Below are positions 45,564 through 55,403 of a DNA stretch of 64,000 nucleotides, one piece after another; the stretch's first letter is position 1; each line of letters opens with the position of its first letter. Location of the stretch: NCBI RefSeq assembly GCF_016899955.1, contig NZ_JACJJL010000020.1, forward strand, positions 1 through 64,000, read 5' to 3'. The DNA is from Marseilla massiliensis. Its GTDB lineage: Bacteria; Bacteroidota; Bacteroidia; Bacteroidales; Bacteroidaceae. A model generated the notes under the pieces. The model ran no database searches. It saw only the letters and a program-made list of their open reading frames with translations, and was not told the DNA's origin. Position numbers and translations under genes: made by a program.

Positions 45564-47108
45564 TTATTTTACTGTCAGGTTGGTCACGTTGTTATACTTC
45601 TTTATGGCCTTGCCGTCGGCGGCGGTTATCTTCACGCCGTCGAGAGTCAGCCCGTCGGTATAGTTGAGTATTGCACCCTCCTGCGCCTTGAACGTAGAGC
45701 GGCTTATCTTGATGTCCTTGATGGGCATCTCGGGCAGCCCGTTCATGTAGATGGCTCGCTTGGCCCCGTTGCACGTCACTCCCTCAACGCTTATGTTGCG
45801 GAAGCTCGGTGTGGTCTCGTCGACAGCCGGTATGGGTGCCGCCGTCTGGTTGCCGCCCTTGCCGGCAACCTCGAGCGGGGCCTTGCCTCCGTAGTACAGG
45901 TCGAAGGTGATGGCGTCGCCGGGTATGTCGGCCATGCCGATGTTGCGTATGAATATATCCTCGACGGTGCCCCCGCGGCCTCGTGTCGACTTGAATCTCA
46001 GGCCGGTGTCGGTGCCGATGAACAGGCAGTTGTCTACCATTATGTTGCGTGCGCCGCCCGACATCTCGCTGCCTATCACGAAGCCGCCGTGGCCGTGGTA
46101 CACCCGGCAGTCGCGTATCACCACGTTCTGGGTGGGCATGGCGCGCTTGCGGCCCTCTTCGTCGCGTCCCGACTTTATGCACATGGCGTCGTCGCCCACG
46201 TCAAACGAGCAGCCCGTCACCACCACGTTGCTGCACGACTCGATGTCGAGCCCGTCGCCGTTTTGCGAGTACCACGGGTTGCGTATGGTCACGTTGCGCA
46301 CAGTCAGGTCTTCGCACATCAGCGGGTGTACGTTCCATGCCGGCGAGTTTTCAAACGTTGCGTCTTCCAGCAGCACCCGCTTGCAACCTATGAACGAGAG
46401 CAGGGCAGGCCTCAGATAGTCGTGCAGTTCCTGCCATGCCTCGTCGGTGTTCTCGCTGTAGGCCCGTTGGTAGTATTTGTCCCTGTCGGCGTCTATGTCG
46501 CGTATTTGTTCCGTTGGATACCACACGTCGCCTTTCTTGTTGAGTGCCCCGCCTTTGCACAGTGCCTTCCACTGCCCATCGGTCATCTTGCCGCGCTTCA
46601 CCGGTCGCCAGCTCTGTCCGTTGCCGTTGAACACGCCTGTGCCGGTGATGGCTATGTTCTCTGCGTTTACGGCCGTCAGCGGCGACATGCAGCGGCGCAT
46701 CCTCACCCCTTCAAAGTAAGAGTCTACGAGCGGGTAGTCGGCCCTGTTGGGCGAGAAGAGCACCAGGGCGCCCTCCTCAAGGTGTAGCTCGGTGTTGCTT
46801 TTCAGTTCTATGGGCCCGGTGAGCCACACCCCTCGGGCCACCGTCAGCCGTCCGCCGCCGCGTTGTGCCAGGGCGGCAATGGCCTTCCTGAAAGCCTCGG
46901 TGTTCATTGTGGTTCCGTCGGCCACTCCTCCGAAGTCGGTGAGCCTTACTTCATAGTCGGGTATTTTCGGTTCAGCAACGGCCCTCATCTCAAAGGGCAA
47001 GTCGTTGTAGTCGGTGGCTGCGCCGTCGGCCTTTTGTGCCGTGGCGGTCAGCAGCGATGCCAGCCCCACGGTGGCCATAGCCACCATTCTCGTTATTCTG
47101 TTCATCAT
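45564..47108 (-). CDS. GH28 polygalacturonase
   Basis: A 514-residue exported GH28 enzyme that hydrolyses alpha-1,4-linked galacturonate in pectin. A signal peptide ends near TATAQ (residue 25). The right-handed beta-helix shows the family signatures NPWYSQNGDGLDIESC, DVGDDAMCIKSGRD (catalytic Asp pair), YHGHGGFVIGSEMSGG (catalytic His) and RFKSTRGRGG. The exo- or endo-mode cannot be read from sequence; long N-terminal regions of this sort are frequent in exo-acting bacterial enzymes. It is the last gene of the leftward pectin operon, 350 bp after the GH3 gene. Confidence 0.95.
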   Translation of the reverse strand: MMNRITRMVAMATVGLASLLTATAQKADGAATDYNDLPFEMRAVAEPKIPDYEVRLTDFGGVADGTTMNTEAFRKAIAALAQRGGGRLTVARGVWLTGPIELKSNTELHLEEGALVLFSPNRADYPLVDSYFEGVRMRRCMSPLTAVNAENIAITGTGVFNGNGQSWRPVKRGKMTDGQWKALCKGGALNKKGDVWYPTEQIRDIDADRDKYYQRAYSENTDEAWQELHDYLRPALLSFIGCKRVLLEDATFENSPAWNVHPLMCEDLTVRNVTIRNPWYSQNGDGLDIESCSNVVVTGCSFDVGDDAMCIKSGRDEEGRKRAMPTQNVVIRDCRVYHGHGGFVIGSEMSGGARNIMVDNCLFIGTDTGLRFKSTRGRGGTVEDIFIRNIGMADIPGDAITFDLYYGGKAPLEVAGKGGNQTAAPIPAVDETTPSFRNISVEGVTCNGAKRAIYMNGLPEMPIKDIKISRSTFKAQEGAILNYTDGLTLDGVKITAADGKAIKKYNNVTNLTVK

Positions 47109-47458
47109 TGTTTTTTGTTTTGTTGTTTGTTATGTTTTCAGCAGTCGTTAATTCATTGATGTCAACGGCCTGTCGGGTGCACAGGTCATGTATGCTTTTT
47201 TCAAAATCAGGGTACGTTCTACTAACGTCTTGAGCCCCACGGGTTTGCGCTCGCCGGCATATCGGCCTGCCAAAAGGCCTGTACTGCCCGGCCGTATGGC
47301 CCGTTTGGCGTGGCCGTTCGGGCCGTTTGGCATGGCAGTACGGGCCTTGGCGCGGCCTGATGTCACTTTTGTCAGTAAATATTGCAGCGTCCGGCCGGCT
47401 GCGGCCCTTGTGCCGTTTGCCTCAGTCCGTCGCCGGGGCCCGTTGCCAAGCGTCTGTC
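47109..47458. other. Spacer between GH3 and GH28 genes
   Basis: This 350-bp gap contains the third 22-bp repeat array. No -7 box or terminator was convincing, and no gene is seen. Confidence 0.5.
47270..47360. repeat. 22-bp degenerate tandem repeat array, copy C
   Basis: CCGTTTGGC occurs at 47301 and 47323, and a degenerate CCTTGGC follows at 47345, all at 22-bp spacing; a fourth, more diverged unit precedes. Read on the minus strand the units carry GCCAAACGGCCC, the same core as copy A. GTACTGCC near 47281-47288 and GGCAGTAC at 47334-47341 are perfect inverted repeats within the array. Confidence 0.65.
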
Positions 47459-50035
47459 TCAGTCGATGGTTACCTGTATCTTCTGCAAGTCTTTGTCAGC
47501 GCTCGACGTGCCAACCATCAGTTCGTAGTTGCCCGGAACCACCCTCATGGTGTTGGTGGCGGCGTCCCATCCTTCAAAGCTCTCGCGCGGGAAGTCTATG
47601 GCCACGGCCTTGGTCTCGCCGGCTTTCAGCTCCACCCGGCAGAATCCGCGCAGCGTCTTGGCCGGCCCTTCGGTGTCGGCCGTGTTGCGCATGTAAGCCT
47701 GCACCACTTCGGTGCCGTCGCGCCGGCCGGTGTTGGTGACGCTCACCGTTATCTTGCCTGCCTTCTTGTCGTATTCGGGCTTGCCCAGTTCAAACTCGGT
47801 GTAGCTCATGCCGAAGCCAAAGGGGAATAGCGGCTCGCCGCCGAAATACCTGTATGTGCGGCCCTTCATCGAGTAGTCGTCGAACGGCGGCAGCTGGCTG
47901 TCGTCGCGGTAGAAGGTCACAGGCAGCTTCCCGCCCGGGTTGTAGTCGCCAAAGAGCACGTCGGCCACGGCGTGTCCGCCCTGTTCGCCGGCATACCAGG
48001 CCTGCAGTATGGCGTAGCACGTCTCGGTCTCGGGAGTCAGAGCCACCGCGCTGCCGCTGCAGTTCACCAGCACAATCTTCTTGCCGGCCTCGTGCAGCGC
48101 CTTCAGTATGTCGCGTTGTGCCTGCGGCAGTTCAATGCTCGTGCGGTCGCCGTTGTCAAAGCCGGGCTTGTTGACCTTGGCTTCCTCGCGTTCCAGGTCG
48201 GGCGAGATGCCGCCTACGAATATCACCACGTCGGCGTCGGCGGCCTTTGCCACCACCTCTGCCGGCGTAGTCGGCTCTATGGTCTCTACGTTAAACTGCA
48301 GCGTGGCGCCGTCGGCCAGTTGCATGTAGTCGAGTTGTATGTCATACTTCTGCCCGGCCTTCACTTTCAACTCCCTCTTGTTGTTCCTCATCTCCTCGGC
48401 CATCCATCGGTTGGCCACGGTGTCGCCGTTGACAATCAGGCGTATGCCGTCGTCGTTGACATAGTTGATGAACACCCGTCCGTCTTGCCTTGCCGTGAAC
48501 GAACCGCGGAAGCTGGCCGTGAAGTTGGTGAGCTCAACGCCCGGAGCAAAAGCCGTGTTGCCCCCGTTGTCGAATTGCAGCGCGCTTGTGTAGCGTGTTT
48601 CCACCACAGGCTTGCCCTCCATGCGGGTGTTGTTCCAGAATCGCGCCTCCATGCCCGGCTTCCCGTCGGGTGTGACAAAGTCGCCGAACAGGCTCCGGGT
48701 GTCGGTTATCTCGGTAATCTCGCATCCCTTGGCATATTTCACCTTGGTGCCGAGCTTGGCCTCGATGCCCTCCATCACCGTCACCGTGTGGGCCGGCTGC
48801 CCGAAGTAAATGCCCCACATCATCACCGAGTCGGCGGCGTTGGGGCCCATCACCATTATTCGGCCGGCGTCTTTGTCGAGTGGCAGCAGATTGCCGCGGT
48901 TTTGCAGCAGCACCATCTGCTCGCGCGCCATCTGCAGCGCCAGTTGCTTGTGGGCGTCGCAGTTCACCACGCTTTCGGGTATCTTTGTCCACTCCACGAG
49001 CGAGTCGGGGTCGAGTTCGCCGAGCTCAAAGCGCGCCTTCAGCAACCGCTTCACGCTCACGTTTATTTGCTCCTCGCTTATCTCGCCGGCCCTGACGGCC
49101 TCGGGCAGACTCTTGTAGTTGCTGCCGCACTCCACGTCGGTGCCGCTGATCACGGCTTTGGCCGACGCCGCCGCCGCGTCTTTCGACACACCGTGGCGTC
49201 CGGGGCGCCAGAAGTCGCCTATGGCCCCGCAGTCGCTGACCACCAGTCCGTCGAATCCCCACTGGTCGCGCAGTATCTGTTGCAGCAGCCTGTTGCTGCC
49301 GCAGCACGGCTCTCCCTCAAATCTCTGGTAGGCGCACATCACTTCCTGCACCCCGGCTTTCTGCACAAGGTCTTTGAACGCGGGCAGGTAGGTCTCCCAG
49401 AGGTCGCGCGGCGATAGCGACTCAATGTCGAGGCTGTGCCTGGTCTTTTCCGGGCCGCTGTGCACAGCGAAGTGTTTGGCGCAGGCAAGCAGCTTGCGGT
49501 ATTTGTGGCCCTCGGGCCCTTGCAGTCCGCGCACCACGGCCTGGCCCATCCTTGAGTTCATGTATGGGTCTTCGCCATACGACTCTTGGCCGCGCCCCCA
49601 GCGCGGGTCGCGGAATATGTTTATTGTCGGGGTCCAGAACGAAAGGCCCTGGTATTTGCCCACCTTGCCTTTGCGCTTCTGTGCGGTGTTCTTTGCCCGG
49701 GCCTCGTCGCTTATGGCCGAGTAGATGCGTTCGAGCAGTTCGTCGTCGAACGATGCTGCCATGCCGATGCACGAGGGGAACGTTGTCGACAGGCCGTTGC
49801 GCCCTACGCCGTGCAAAGCCTCGCTCCACCAGTCGAACTGCGGTATGCCCAAGCGTGGTATGGCAGGCGAGCCGTTCATCATCAGCTTGGCCTTCTCGTC
49901 GAGGGTTAGCCTGCCCAGCAGGTCTTCGGCGCGCTGCTCGGCCGGCAGGTCGGCATTCTGGTAAGGCAGGTTTTGTGCTGCCGCCCCCGCAGAGCACATC
50001 ACGATGATGGATAAGAGCAGATTGCTTCTTTTCAT
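47459..50035 (-). CDS. GH3 glycosidase with inserted PA14 domain (beta-xylosidase/glucosidase type)
   Basis: An 858-residue exported GH3 enzyme. A signal peptide ends at AAAQ (residue 21). The N-terminal barrel has WWSEALHGVGRNG and the nucleophile D268 in GLVVSDCGAIGDF. In the second domain a PA14-like module (about 460-583, MEARFWNN... INYVNDDGIRLIVNGD) interrupts the fold just before the AADADVVIFVGG strand. FnIII-like C-terminal sequence (GTEVVQAYMRNT) ends the protein. The LHGVGR and SDCGAI patterns resemble Prevotella xylan 1,4-beta-xylosidases, but GH3 specificity is not readable with certainty. It lies 34 bp after the next GH3 gene, in one operon. Confidence 0.93.
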   Translation of the reverse strand: MKRSNLLLSIIVMCSAGAAAQNLPYQNADLPAEQRAEDLLGRLTLDEKAKLMMNGSPAIPRLGIPQFDWWSEALHGVGRNGLSTTFPSCIGMAASFDDELLERIYSAISDEARAKNTAQKRKGKVGKYQGLSFWTPTINIFRDPRWGRGQESYGEDPYMNSRMGQAVVRGLQGPEGHKYRKLLACAKHFAVHSGPEKTRHSLDIESLSPRDLWETYLPAFKDLVQKAGVQEVMCAYQRFEGEPCCGSNRLLQQILRDQWGFDGLVVSDCGAIGDFWRPGRHGVSKDAAAASAKAVISGTDVECGSNYKSLPEAVRAGEISEEQINVSVKRLLKARFELGELDPDSLVEWTKIPESVVNCDAHKQLALQMAREQMVLLQNRGNLLPLDKDAGRIMVMGPNAADSVMMWGIYFGQPAHTVTVMEGIEAKLGTKVKYAKGCEITEITDTRSLFGDFVTPDGKPGMEARFWNNTRMEGKPVVETRYTSALQFDNGGNTAFAPGVELTNFTASFRGSFTARQDGRVFINYVNDDGIRLIVNGDTVANRWMAEEMRNNKRELKVKAGQKYDIQLDYMQLADGATLQFNVETIEPTTPAEVVAKAADADVVIFVGGISPDLEREEAKVNKPGFDNGDRTSIELPQAQRDILKALHEAGKKIVLVNCSGSAVALTPETETCYAILQAWYAGEQGGHAVADVLFGDYNPGGKLPVTFYRDDSQLPPFDDYSMKGRTYRYFGGEPLFPFGFGMSYTEFELGKPEYDKKAGKITVSVTNTGRRDGTEVVQAYMRNTADTEGPAKTLRGFCRVELKAGETKAVAIDFPRESFEGWDAATNTMRVVPGNYELMVGTSSADKDLQKIQVTID

Positions 50036-50069
50036 GTTGTTGTAGTTTTAGAGTTGTTCTATGATTCGT

Positions 50070-52817
50070 TTATTTGTTGTTTACGGCCACTTTCTCGCCG
50101 TTTATCACATATATACCGGCCGGAAGTGCGCCTAAGTTGTCGGCTGTGCCGAGGCAGGTGCCTTGCGGCGTGTACACCCTGTCGCCCTTGAGCGAAGGGT
50201 TGCGCATGGCGTTCTCTATGCCGCTGGTAGTGCTTTTGTATGTGGTCTTCACCGTGGCGCCCTCGGTTGTGATTTTGTCTTTGAGCCTTATGTCGGCCGA
50301 ACTTGCACCTATGAGCACGTCGACAGTGCCGTCTTCCACGTCAAACGTGTTGGTGAGGTCGTTGAAATAGGCCAGCTGGTCGTGGTGCAGCACAAACCTT
50401 ACGGGCTTGGTCTCGCCCGGTTCGAGCTCAACCCGGGCAAACCCCTTGAGCTCCTTCAGCGGCCTTTCTATCTCCGATTGTGCGTGGGTGTATAGCTGCA
50501 CTATCTCGGTGCCGGCCACTTTGCCCGTGTTTGTGATGTTGGCCGTGACGACCACGCTGTCGCCCGCGTCGAGTCTGTTGGTGCTGAGCGCCATGTCGCT
50601 GTAGCCGAACGTGGTGTAGCTCAGTCCGAAACCAAACGGGTAGAGAGGTTCTTTGTCGTGGTACATATATGTATACTTGGCTTTCCTGATGTCGTATTGC
50701 AGCATGTCCGCAAGCAGGTCGGATTCAGAGGCATACCATGTCGATGTCAGCTTGCCGCCCGGGTTGTAGTCGCCGAAGAGCACATCGGCAATGGCCTTGC
50801 CCTGCGCCTGGCCACCGTACCAAGCCTCGACTATGGCCGGCACATGCTCTTGCGCCCAGTTTACTGTCACCGACGAGCACGTCTGCAGCAGGAGCACCAC
50901 GTTGGGGTTGGCCTCGTAGACGGCTTCGAGCAACTGTTGCTGATCGCCTGGCAGCGACAGCGAGGTGCGGTCGTTGCTCTCGTCGGACACTTCGAGGTTG
51001 GTGCCGGCCGCAAACACAACCACGTCGGCCTTGCGTGCTATCTCGACGGCGCGCTCTATGTTGGTTTCCGCCTTCCCTGTTACGGCGCAGCCTTTGTAGA
51101 AGTAGAGCGGGCCTTGGGTCTCGAGCGGGTTGTCGTCGCCCTCGTTGTAGAACTTCACCCAGTCCATGTTGGCGCAATACTTGTCGCCTCCGCCGAAGAC
51201 GAGGTACAGTTTGTGGGTTCCTTTGAACAGGGCCGGGTCGACATCGGCCGTCGTTGTGGCGTATTTTGCCCAGTCGCCCGTGGTGGCAAGCGTCACGGTG
51301 GCAGCCGGTTTGCCATCGATGCGGTCGAGGTAGAGCTCTACCGTGGTGGCAAGGTCGTTTTCTGCCCCCGAGTAAATGTCGACCTTCGAGCAGCCGTCGC
51401 CGAAGTTGACGTCGTCAAACGAAATCCAGTCGCCGGCATATATGTATCCCACATTGCCCGAACTGCCGTTGGCCTCTATGCTCAGCCGCTTCGAAGAGCT
51501 TGGCACGCTGCTGCCCGTGAAGTCTTCACACTGTATCGTTCCGTCGCTTATGGTGTAGCCTATCTTCTCGGCAATGCCCTCCAGCGGGCTTGTCACTTCA
51601 ACCGGCGAGCCGCTGTAACCGCCCAGGCTGACGGTGTTGCCGAGCGGCCCGATGACGGCAATGCTCTTGTCTTTGGCGAGCGGAAGAAACGAGTTGTCGT
51701 TTTTCAGCAGCACTATCGACTCGCGTGCAGCCCGGTGGGCCAGGTCGATGTGCTCCTGGCACTCGAGCTCGCTTTCCGAAATGCTGCTCCACGGCAGCAG
51801 CGCGGCATCGTCAAACTCGCCCACCGAGAACCTTGCTTCAAACACCCGGGTGAGTGCCGAGTCGAGGTCGGCCTCGGTCATGTAGCCTTTTTCTATTGCC
51901 TCTTTGCAGTAATCCTGGAACGTGGTGCCGCAGTTGAGGTCTTCGCCATTGCGCATCGACACGCCGGAGGCTTCGGCCAGGGTGGCCACATAGTGGTGCT
52001 TGTTGTACACATCCTCCACCGCGCCGCAGTCGCTCGTCACGAATCCGTCGAATCCCCATTCGCCCCGGAGTATGTCGATGAGCAGTTCGTGGTTGGCTCC
52101 GCACGGTATGCCGTTGAGGGCGTTGTATGCGCTCATCACCGAGCGCACGTTGCCTTCTTTCACCGCCGTCTCGAATGCCGGCAGGTAGTATTCGCGCAGG
52201 TTGCGCGCGTCGACGTCCGACGAGGTGCTGTGCCGCCCTTTTTCATAGTTGTTGGCGGCGAAATGCTTTGCCGTGGCCACGGTCTTGTAGTATTTGGGGT
52301 GGTCGCCCTGCATGCCGCGTATGTATTCCACTGCGATGCGGCCTGTGAGGTAGGGGTCTTCACCGTAGTTCTCTTCGTCGCGCCCCCACCGCGGGTCACG
52401 GCTCATGTTTATCGTTGGGCACCAGTAGATGAGCCCTTTCTGCTTTGTGTTGTAATATATCCGTGCCTCGTCCGACGTGGCTGAGGCGCAGTCGAAGATG
52501 AGGGGCAGGTCCCATGTGCTCGACATGGCCTTCGACGACGGGAAAGACGTGGCTTTGCCCGAGCGCGCCACGCCGTGCAGGGCCTCGTTCCAATAGTTGT
52601 AGCCCTTCACCCCCAGGCGGGTGATGTCGAGCGTCTGGTGGCCAACCTGGTTGATTTTCTCGTCGAGGGTGAGCAGCGACACAAGGTTCTTGGCACGCTC
52701 GTGGAAGCTCAGCTCCGGGTTTTGAAACGGGTATTCATATACTTGTGATGCTACCGGGGCGGCTATCATGGCCGATGCCGCCGTGACGATTGCAAATATG
52801 ACATGGTTCTTTTTCAT
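50070..52817 (-). CDS. GH3 glycosidase with inserted CBM6-like module and C-terminal tail (beta-xylosidase type)
   Basis: A 915-residue exported GH3 enzyme with a signal peptide (to about VASQ). The barrel contains YNYWNEALHGVARSG and nucleophile D263 in GFVTSDCGAVEDV. A CBM6-like beta-sandwich (about 428-556, IQCEDF... GNVGYIYAGDWISFDDVNFG... MDWVKFYNEG) is inserted at the point where the neighbouring GH3 carries PA14. A FnIII-like domain (TEIVQLYTHAQ) follows, then a linker and a tail ending LPAGIYVINGEKVAVNNK, of the type shared by other secreted enzymes here. The substrate is probably xylosyl or arabinosyl, by family resemblance. Confidence 0.93.
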   Translation of the reverse strand: MKKNHVIFAIVTAASAMIAAPVASQVYEYPFQNPELSFHERAKNLVSLLTLDEKINQVGHQTLDITRLGVKGYNYWNEALHGVARSGKATSFPSSKAMSSTWDLPLIFDCASATSDEARIYYNTKQKGLIYWCPTINMSRDPRWGRDEENYGEDPYLTGRIAVEYIRGMQGDHPKYYKTVATAKHFAANNYEKGRHSTSSDVDARNLREYYLPAFETAVKEGNVRSVMSAYNALNGIPCGANHELLIDILRGEWGFDGFVTSDCGAVEDVYNKHHYVATLAEASGVSMRNGEDLNCGTTFQDYCKEAIEKGYMTEADLDSALTRVFEARFSVGEFDDAALLPWSSISESELECQEHIDLAHRAARESIVLLKNDNSFLPLAKDKSIAVIGPLGNTVSLGGYSGSPVEVTSPLEGIAEKIGYTISDGTIQCEDFTGSSVPSSSKRLSIEANGSSGNVGYIYAGDWISFDDVNFGDGCSKVDIYSGAENDLATTVELYLDRIDGKPAATVTLATTGDWAKYATTTADVDPALFKGTHKLYLVFGGGDKYCANMDWVKFYNEGDDNPLETQGPLYFYKGCAVTGKAETNIERAVEIARKADVVVFAAGTNLEVSDESNDRTSLSLPGDQQQLLEAVYEANPNVVLLLQTCSSVTVNWAQEHVPAIVEAWYGGQAQGKAIADVLFGDYNPGGKLTSTWYASESDLLADMLQYDIRKAKYTYMYHDKEPLYPFGFGLSYTTFGYSDMALSTNRLDAGDSVVVTANITNTGKVAGTEIVQLYTHAQSEIERPLKELKGFARVELEPGETKPVRFVLHHDQLAYFNDLTNTFDVEDGTVDVLIGASSADIRLKDKITTEGATVKTTYKSTTSGIENAMRNPSLKGDRVYTPQGTCLGTADNLGALPAGIYVINGEKVAVNNK

Positions 52818-53005
52818 TGCCGTTATTTTGTTTTAGGATTTTATTCCACTCTTTTCAGGATTGTCGTGCTGCCAGCGCCGGGGTGGCTTCAAGGCCCTTC
52901 GCTGTTGGCCAAGCCAAGCCCCGTGGTTGGTATAGTGACGGTGATGAGGCTTGTAACGCCGGCCGCGGCCCAGCCACATCCGGGCGATGAACGCCGGCCG
53001 GCGAC

Positions 53006-54682
53006 TCAGAGATACTGCCTGTAGGCATAGAGGCCTATCATGGTGCCTGTAAACCCGCCTGCACGCTGGCTTACAAACGACGCGTCGACACCCTTGGCTG
53101 CCGTCTGCCACGTTGCGCCTCCGTCGGTCGAGAAGCTGAACTCATAGTTGTCGCCCAGGCATTTGGTGCGCAGCATGACGCTTTTCGTTTCACTGTCCAC
53201 GCCGACCGAGGCTATGGTCGAGGTGCTCCGTCCCTTGTCGCTGCGCTCAACCACAATCATGCCGCGGCGCAGTCCAAAGCGGTAGTAGCGCTGTTCGTTC
53301 TTGAATACAGCCATGCCCGCCTGGGCACCGGGGTAGGGCAGGAAATCGAGCTTGGTCTCGGCGGTGAACTTGTGGTGCTGTATGCGCCTCAGGAGCATGG
53401 GCGGCGTGCGCCTGTCTTGAGGCAACACTTCGTCGGGCACTATGTCCAGCCTTCCCCCGACCATGCTCGCGTAGGCGTCGGCAGGGCCCAGCAGCGAGAG
53501 CCATTCGGGCCCGGCGTGCCGGCCATCGAAATCGTCGCGCCATGTGAAGTTGCCGAACGTGACGCCTTCGCGGCGCTCTGTGCCGTTGCGGCGCAGCATC
53601 AGCGGCACGGTGTCTTTCTCTTGGGTGATGTAAGGGAAGCCGTCGAGGCTCCAGTTCACGGGCATCAAGAACGTTTCGCGGCCCAGTTGCTCAACGCCGC
53701 CGGGGCCCGGACGGCAACCCAGGAACACGGCCCACCATTCGCCGTTGGGTGTCTGCACTATGTCGGCATGGCCAGTGCAGGTAACCGGGTTGGTGCGCCC
53801 CGCTTTCAGTTCGCGCTGCGTGAGCATCGGGTTGCGGCTCCAGCGGGTGTAAGGGCCAAACACAGAGTCGGCCCTGTAGGCCACTTCCGAGTGGAATATG
53901 CCGGTGCCGCCTTCGGCGCAGATGATGTAGTACTTGCCGTCGATTTTATATATGTGCGGGCCTTCGTTGCGTGCCAGGCGCTCCTCGGGGCCCACGCCCG
54001 CTTCGCGGAACTTGACCGGTGCACCCGTGGTCTGGCCCGTAGCGCGGTCAAACCGTGCTATGCGCAGGCAGCGGTGGTTGCTCCACTTGGGCTGCCCTTC
54101 GGTAGACTCCTTGTATATGATATAGGCCTTGCTGTCGTCGTCGAAGAAGAACGCCGGGTCGATGCCGTCGATGGCTGGCAGCCATACGGGGTCGCTCCAG
54201 TCGTTGTTCATTGGGTTTTTGGTTGTGACGTAGAAGTGGCCGCGCCCCACATCGGTGGTAAGCATGTAGTAAGTGCCGGTCTGCGGGTCGAAACTAATGT
54301 TGGGTGCATAGATGCCCCCCTTGCCCACGTCTTGTCCGGCAAGCGCAGGCAGTTGTGACGGGCGGTTGAGCACATTGCCCACGAGCGTCCAGTTGACAAG
54401 GTCGCGGCTGTGGTAGAGCGGCACCCCGGGAAAGTAGCCGAACGTGGAATTGACAAGCCAGTAGTCGTCGCCGACACGGCAAATGGCAGGGTCGGGGTGG
54501 AAGCCGGGGATTATGGGATTGTAGAACGATGCCTTGTCGGCCAGCGGATTCTGTCGGTAATAATCGTCGTCGCCGGTATAAGTGAAGTAGTCGAACGAGG
54601 CTTTTGCCCCTTCGCCGCTCCCGCTGGCACCGACAGAGACTGCCATCAGCAGCATGTTGGCTATGAGAAGTTTTCTTATCAT
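53006..54682 (-). CDS. GH43 beta-xylosidase/alpha-arabinofuranosidase
   Basis: A 558-residue exported GH43 enzyme. A signal peptide (to about residue 20) precedes the five-bladed propeller starting NPIIPGFHPDPAICRVGDDYW (general base Asp in HPDP). The second Asp is in GIDPAFFFDDDSKAYIIY and the acid Glu in NEGPHIYKIDGKYYII. A C-terminal concanavalin-like beta-xylosidase domain (about 370-555, FTWRDDFDGRHAGPEW) completes the usual two-domain layout. It acts on beta-xylosyl or alpha-arabinofuranosyl ends. It is the first gene of the GH43-GH3-GH3-GH28 run; a TAACTTTG box lies 130 bp upstream. Confidence 0.94.
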   Translation of the reverse strand: MIRKLLIANMLLMAVSVGASGSGEGAKASFDYFTYTGDDDYYRQNPLADKASFYNPIIPGFHPDPAICRVGDDYWLVNSTFGYFPGVPLYHSRDLVNWTLVGNVLNRPSQLPALAGQDVGKGGIYAPNISFDPQTGTYYMLTTDVGRGHFYVTTKNPMNNDWSDPVWLPAIDGIDPAFFFDDDSKAYIIYKESTEGQPKWSNHRCLRIARFDRATGQTTGAPVKFREAGVGPEERLARNEGPHIYKIDGKYYIICAEGGTGIFHSEVAYRADSVFGPYTRWSRNPMLTQRELKAGRTNPVTCTGHADIVQTPNGEWWAVFLGCRPGPGGVEQLGRETFLMPVNWSLDGFPYITQEKDTVPLMLRRNGTERREGVTFGNFTWRDDFDGRHAGPEWLSLLGPADAYASMVGGRLDIVPDEVLPQDRRTPPMLLRRIQHHKFTAETKLDFLPYPGAQAGMAVFKNEQRYYRFGLRRGMIVVERSDKGRSTSTIASVGVDSETKSVMLRTKCLGDNYEFSFSTDGGATWQTAAKGVDASFVSQRAGGFTGTMIGLYAYRQYL

Positions 54683-54811
54683 GTTTTCTCGCGTTGATAA
54701 TTATTTATGGCCTGTGGCATGCCTGATATCATTTTCAGCCACAACATGATGCATGGGTTGCCCGCATGCAACATGGCGTTGGCTTACGGCCATGTTTACT
54801 ATTGCTTGATG

Positions 54812-54819
54812 CAAAGTTA
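54812..54819 (-). promoter_or_regulatory. Probable -7 box for the GH43-GH3-GH3-GH28 genes
   Basis: The minus strand reads TAACTTTG (TAnnTTTG), 130 bp upstream of the GH43 start codon. There is no TTTG at -33, which suits an activator-dependent promoter. Confidence 0.55.
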
Positions 54820-55311
54820 GTGAAATGCCGTTAACCTGCCGGCGATTATTTGGCTATTTTGGGGTTAAATTTGTTTCTTTTACGTATGTAGGCAGTTTTT
54901 GGGTGCATTCGGATGGGCAGAGAAGTTGTTGTCAGTGCCGTTTGCCCCGGCATTGGCAACAAGGTAGGGCTGACAGTAGGCAGAACGTCTGCGTGGAGAG
55001 ACGGACAGGCCGTTGGCGATTGGTTACCACCACCTCGCCATATGGTGGTGCTGCCTCACATGGTGGCCAGCGTGCAGTTGCCTGCATTTCACTTTTAATC
55101 ACATGCCTTGGCAGGCCTGCTGATGCAGGATACTGCATAAGGGATTCCGTAGGCCGGAAAGGCGATAGTGCAGACAGCCATAGGCAATAGGCATGCCGAT
55201 GCTTTTTCCAGGTTTGTCATGTGAAGGCATGGGCTTTATGGCTTTTCCGTGAATAGACGGGGGCATGTGTGCCACTTGCTGTTGGAAATGCAGCCACATT
55301 GTGGTTGACAA

Positions 55312-55346
55312 AGATTTCGCGGAAGACAGAAACTTCCGCGAAATCT
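55312..55346 (-). terminator. Perfect 14-bp hairpin downstream of PL1
   Basis: AGATTTCGCGGAAG and CTTCCGCGAAATCT pair perfectly around a 7-base loop, 58 bp beyond the PL1 stop codon. On the minus strand the stem ends in AAATCTTTG, a weak U-tract, so this is a likely but not certain terminator. Confidence 0.6.
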
Positions 55347-55403
55347 ATTTTGCCTGCCTCCGATGGCATTGCCAAGAGTGATTGCGGCAATGCGACAGCC
55401 AGG

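Larger units (their letters stand above)
54683..55403. other. Gene-free stretch between PL1 and GH43 genes
   Basis: Besides the GH43 -7 box at 54812-54819 and the hairpin at 55312-55346, this 721-bp stretch shows only minor hairpins (CACCAC/GTGGTG near 55026-55048). The open frames lack family features. I see no gene or RNA. Confidence 0.5.

Noticed and set aside
50658-52484. 608-codon plus-strand frame opposite a GH3 gene
   Set aside because: It is the complement of a conserved coding sequence; composition (Val, His, Ala, Arg rich) is typical of antisense frames in this window.
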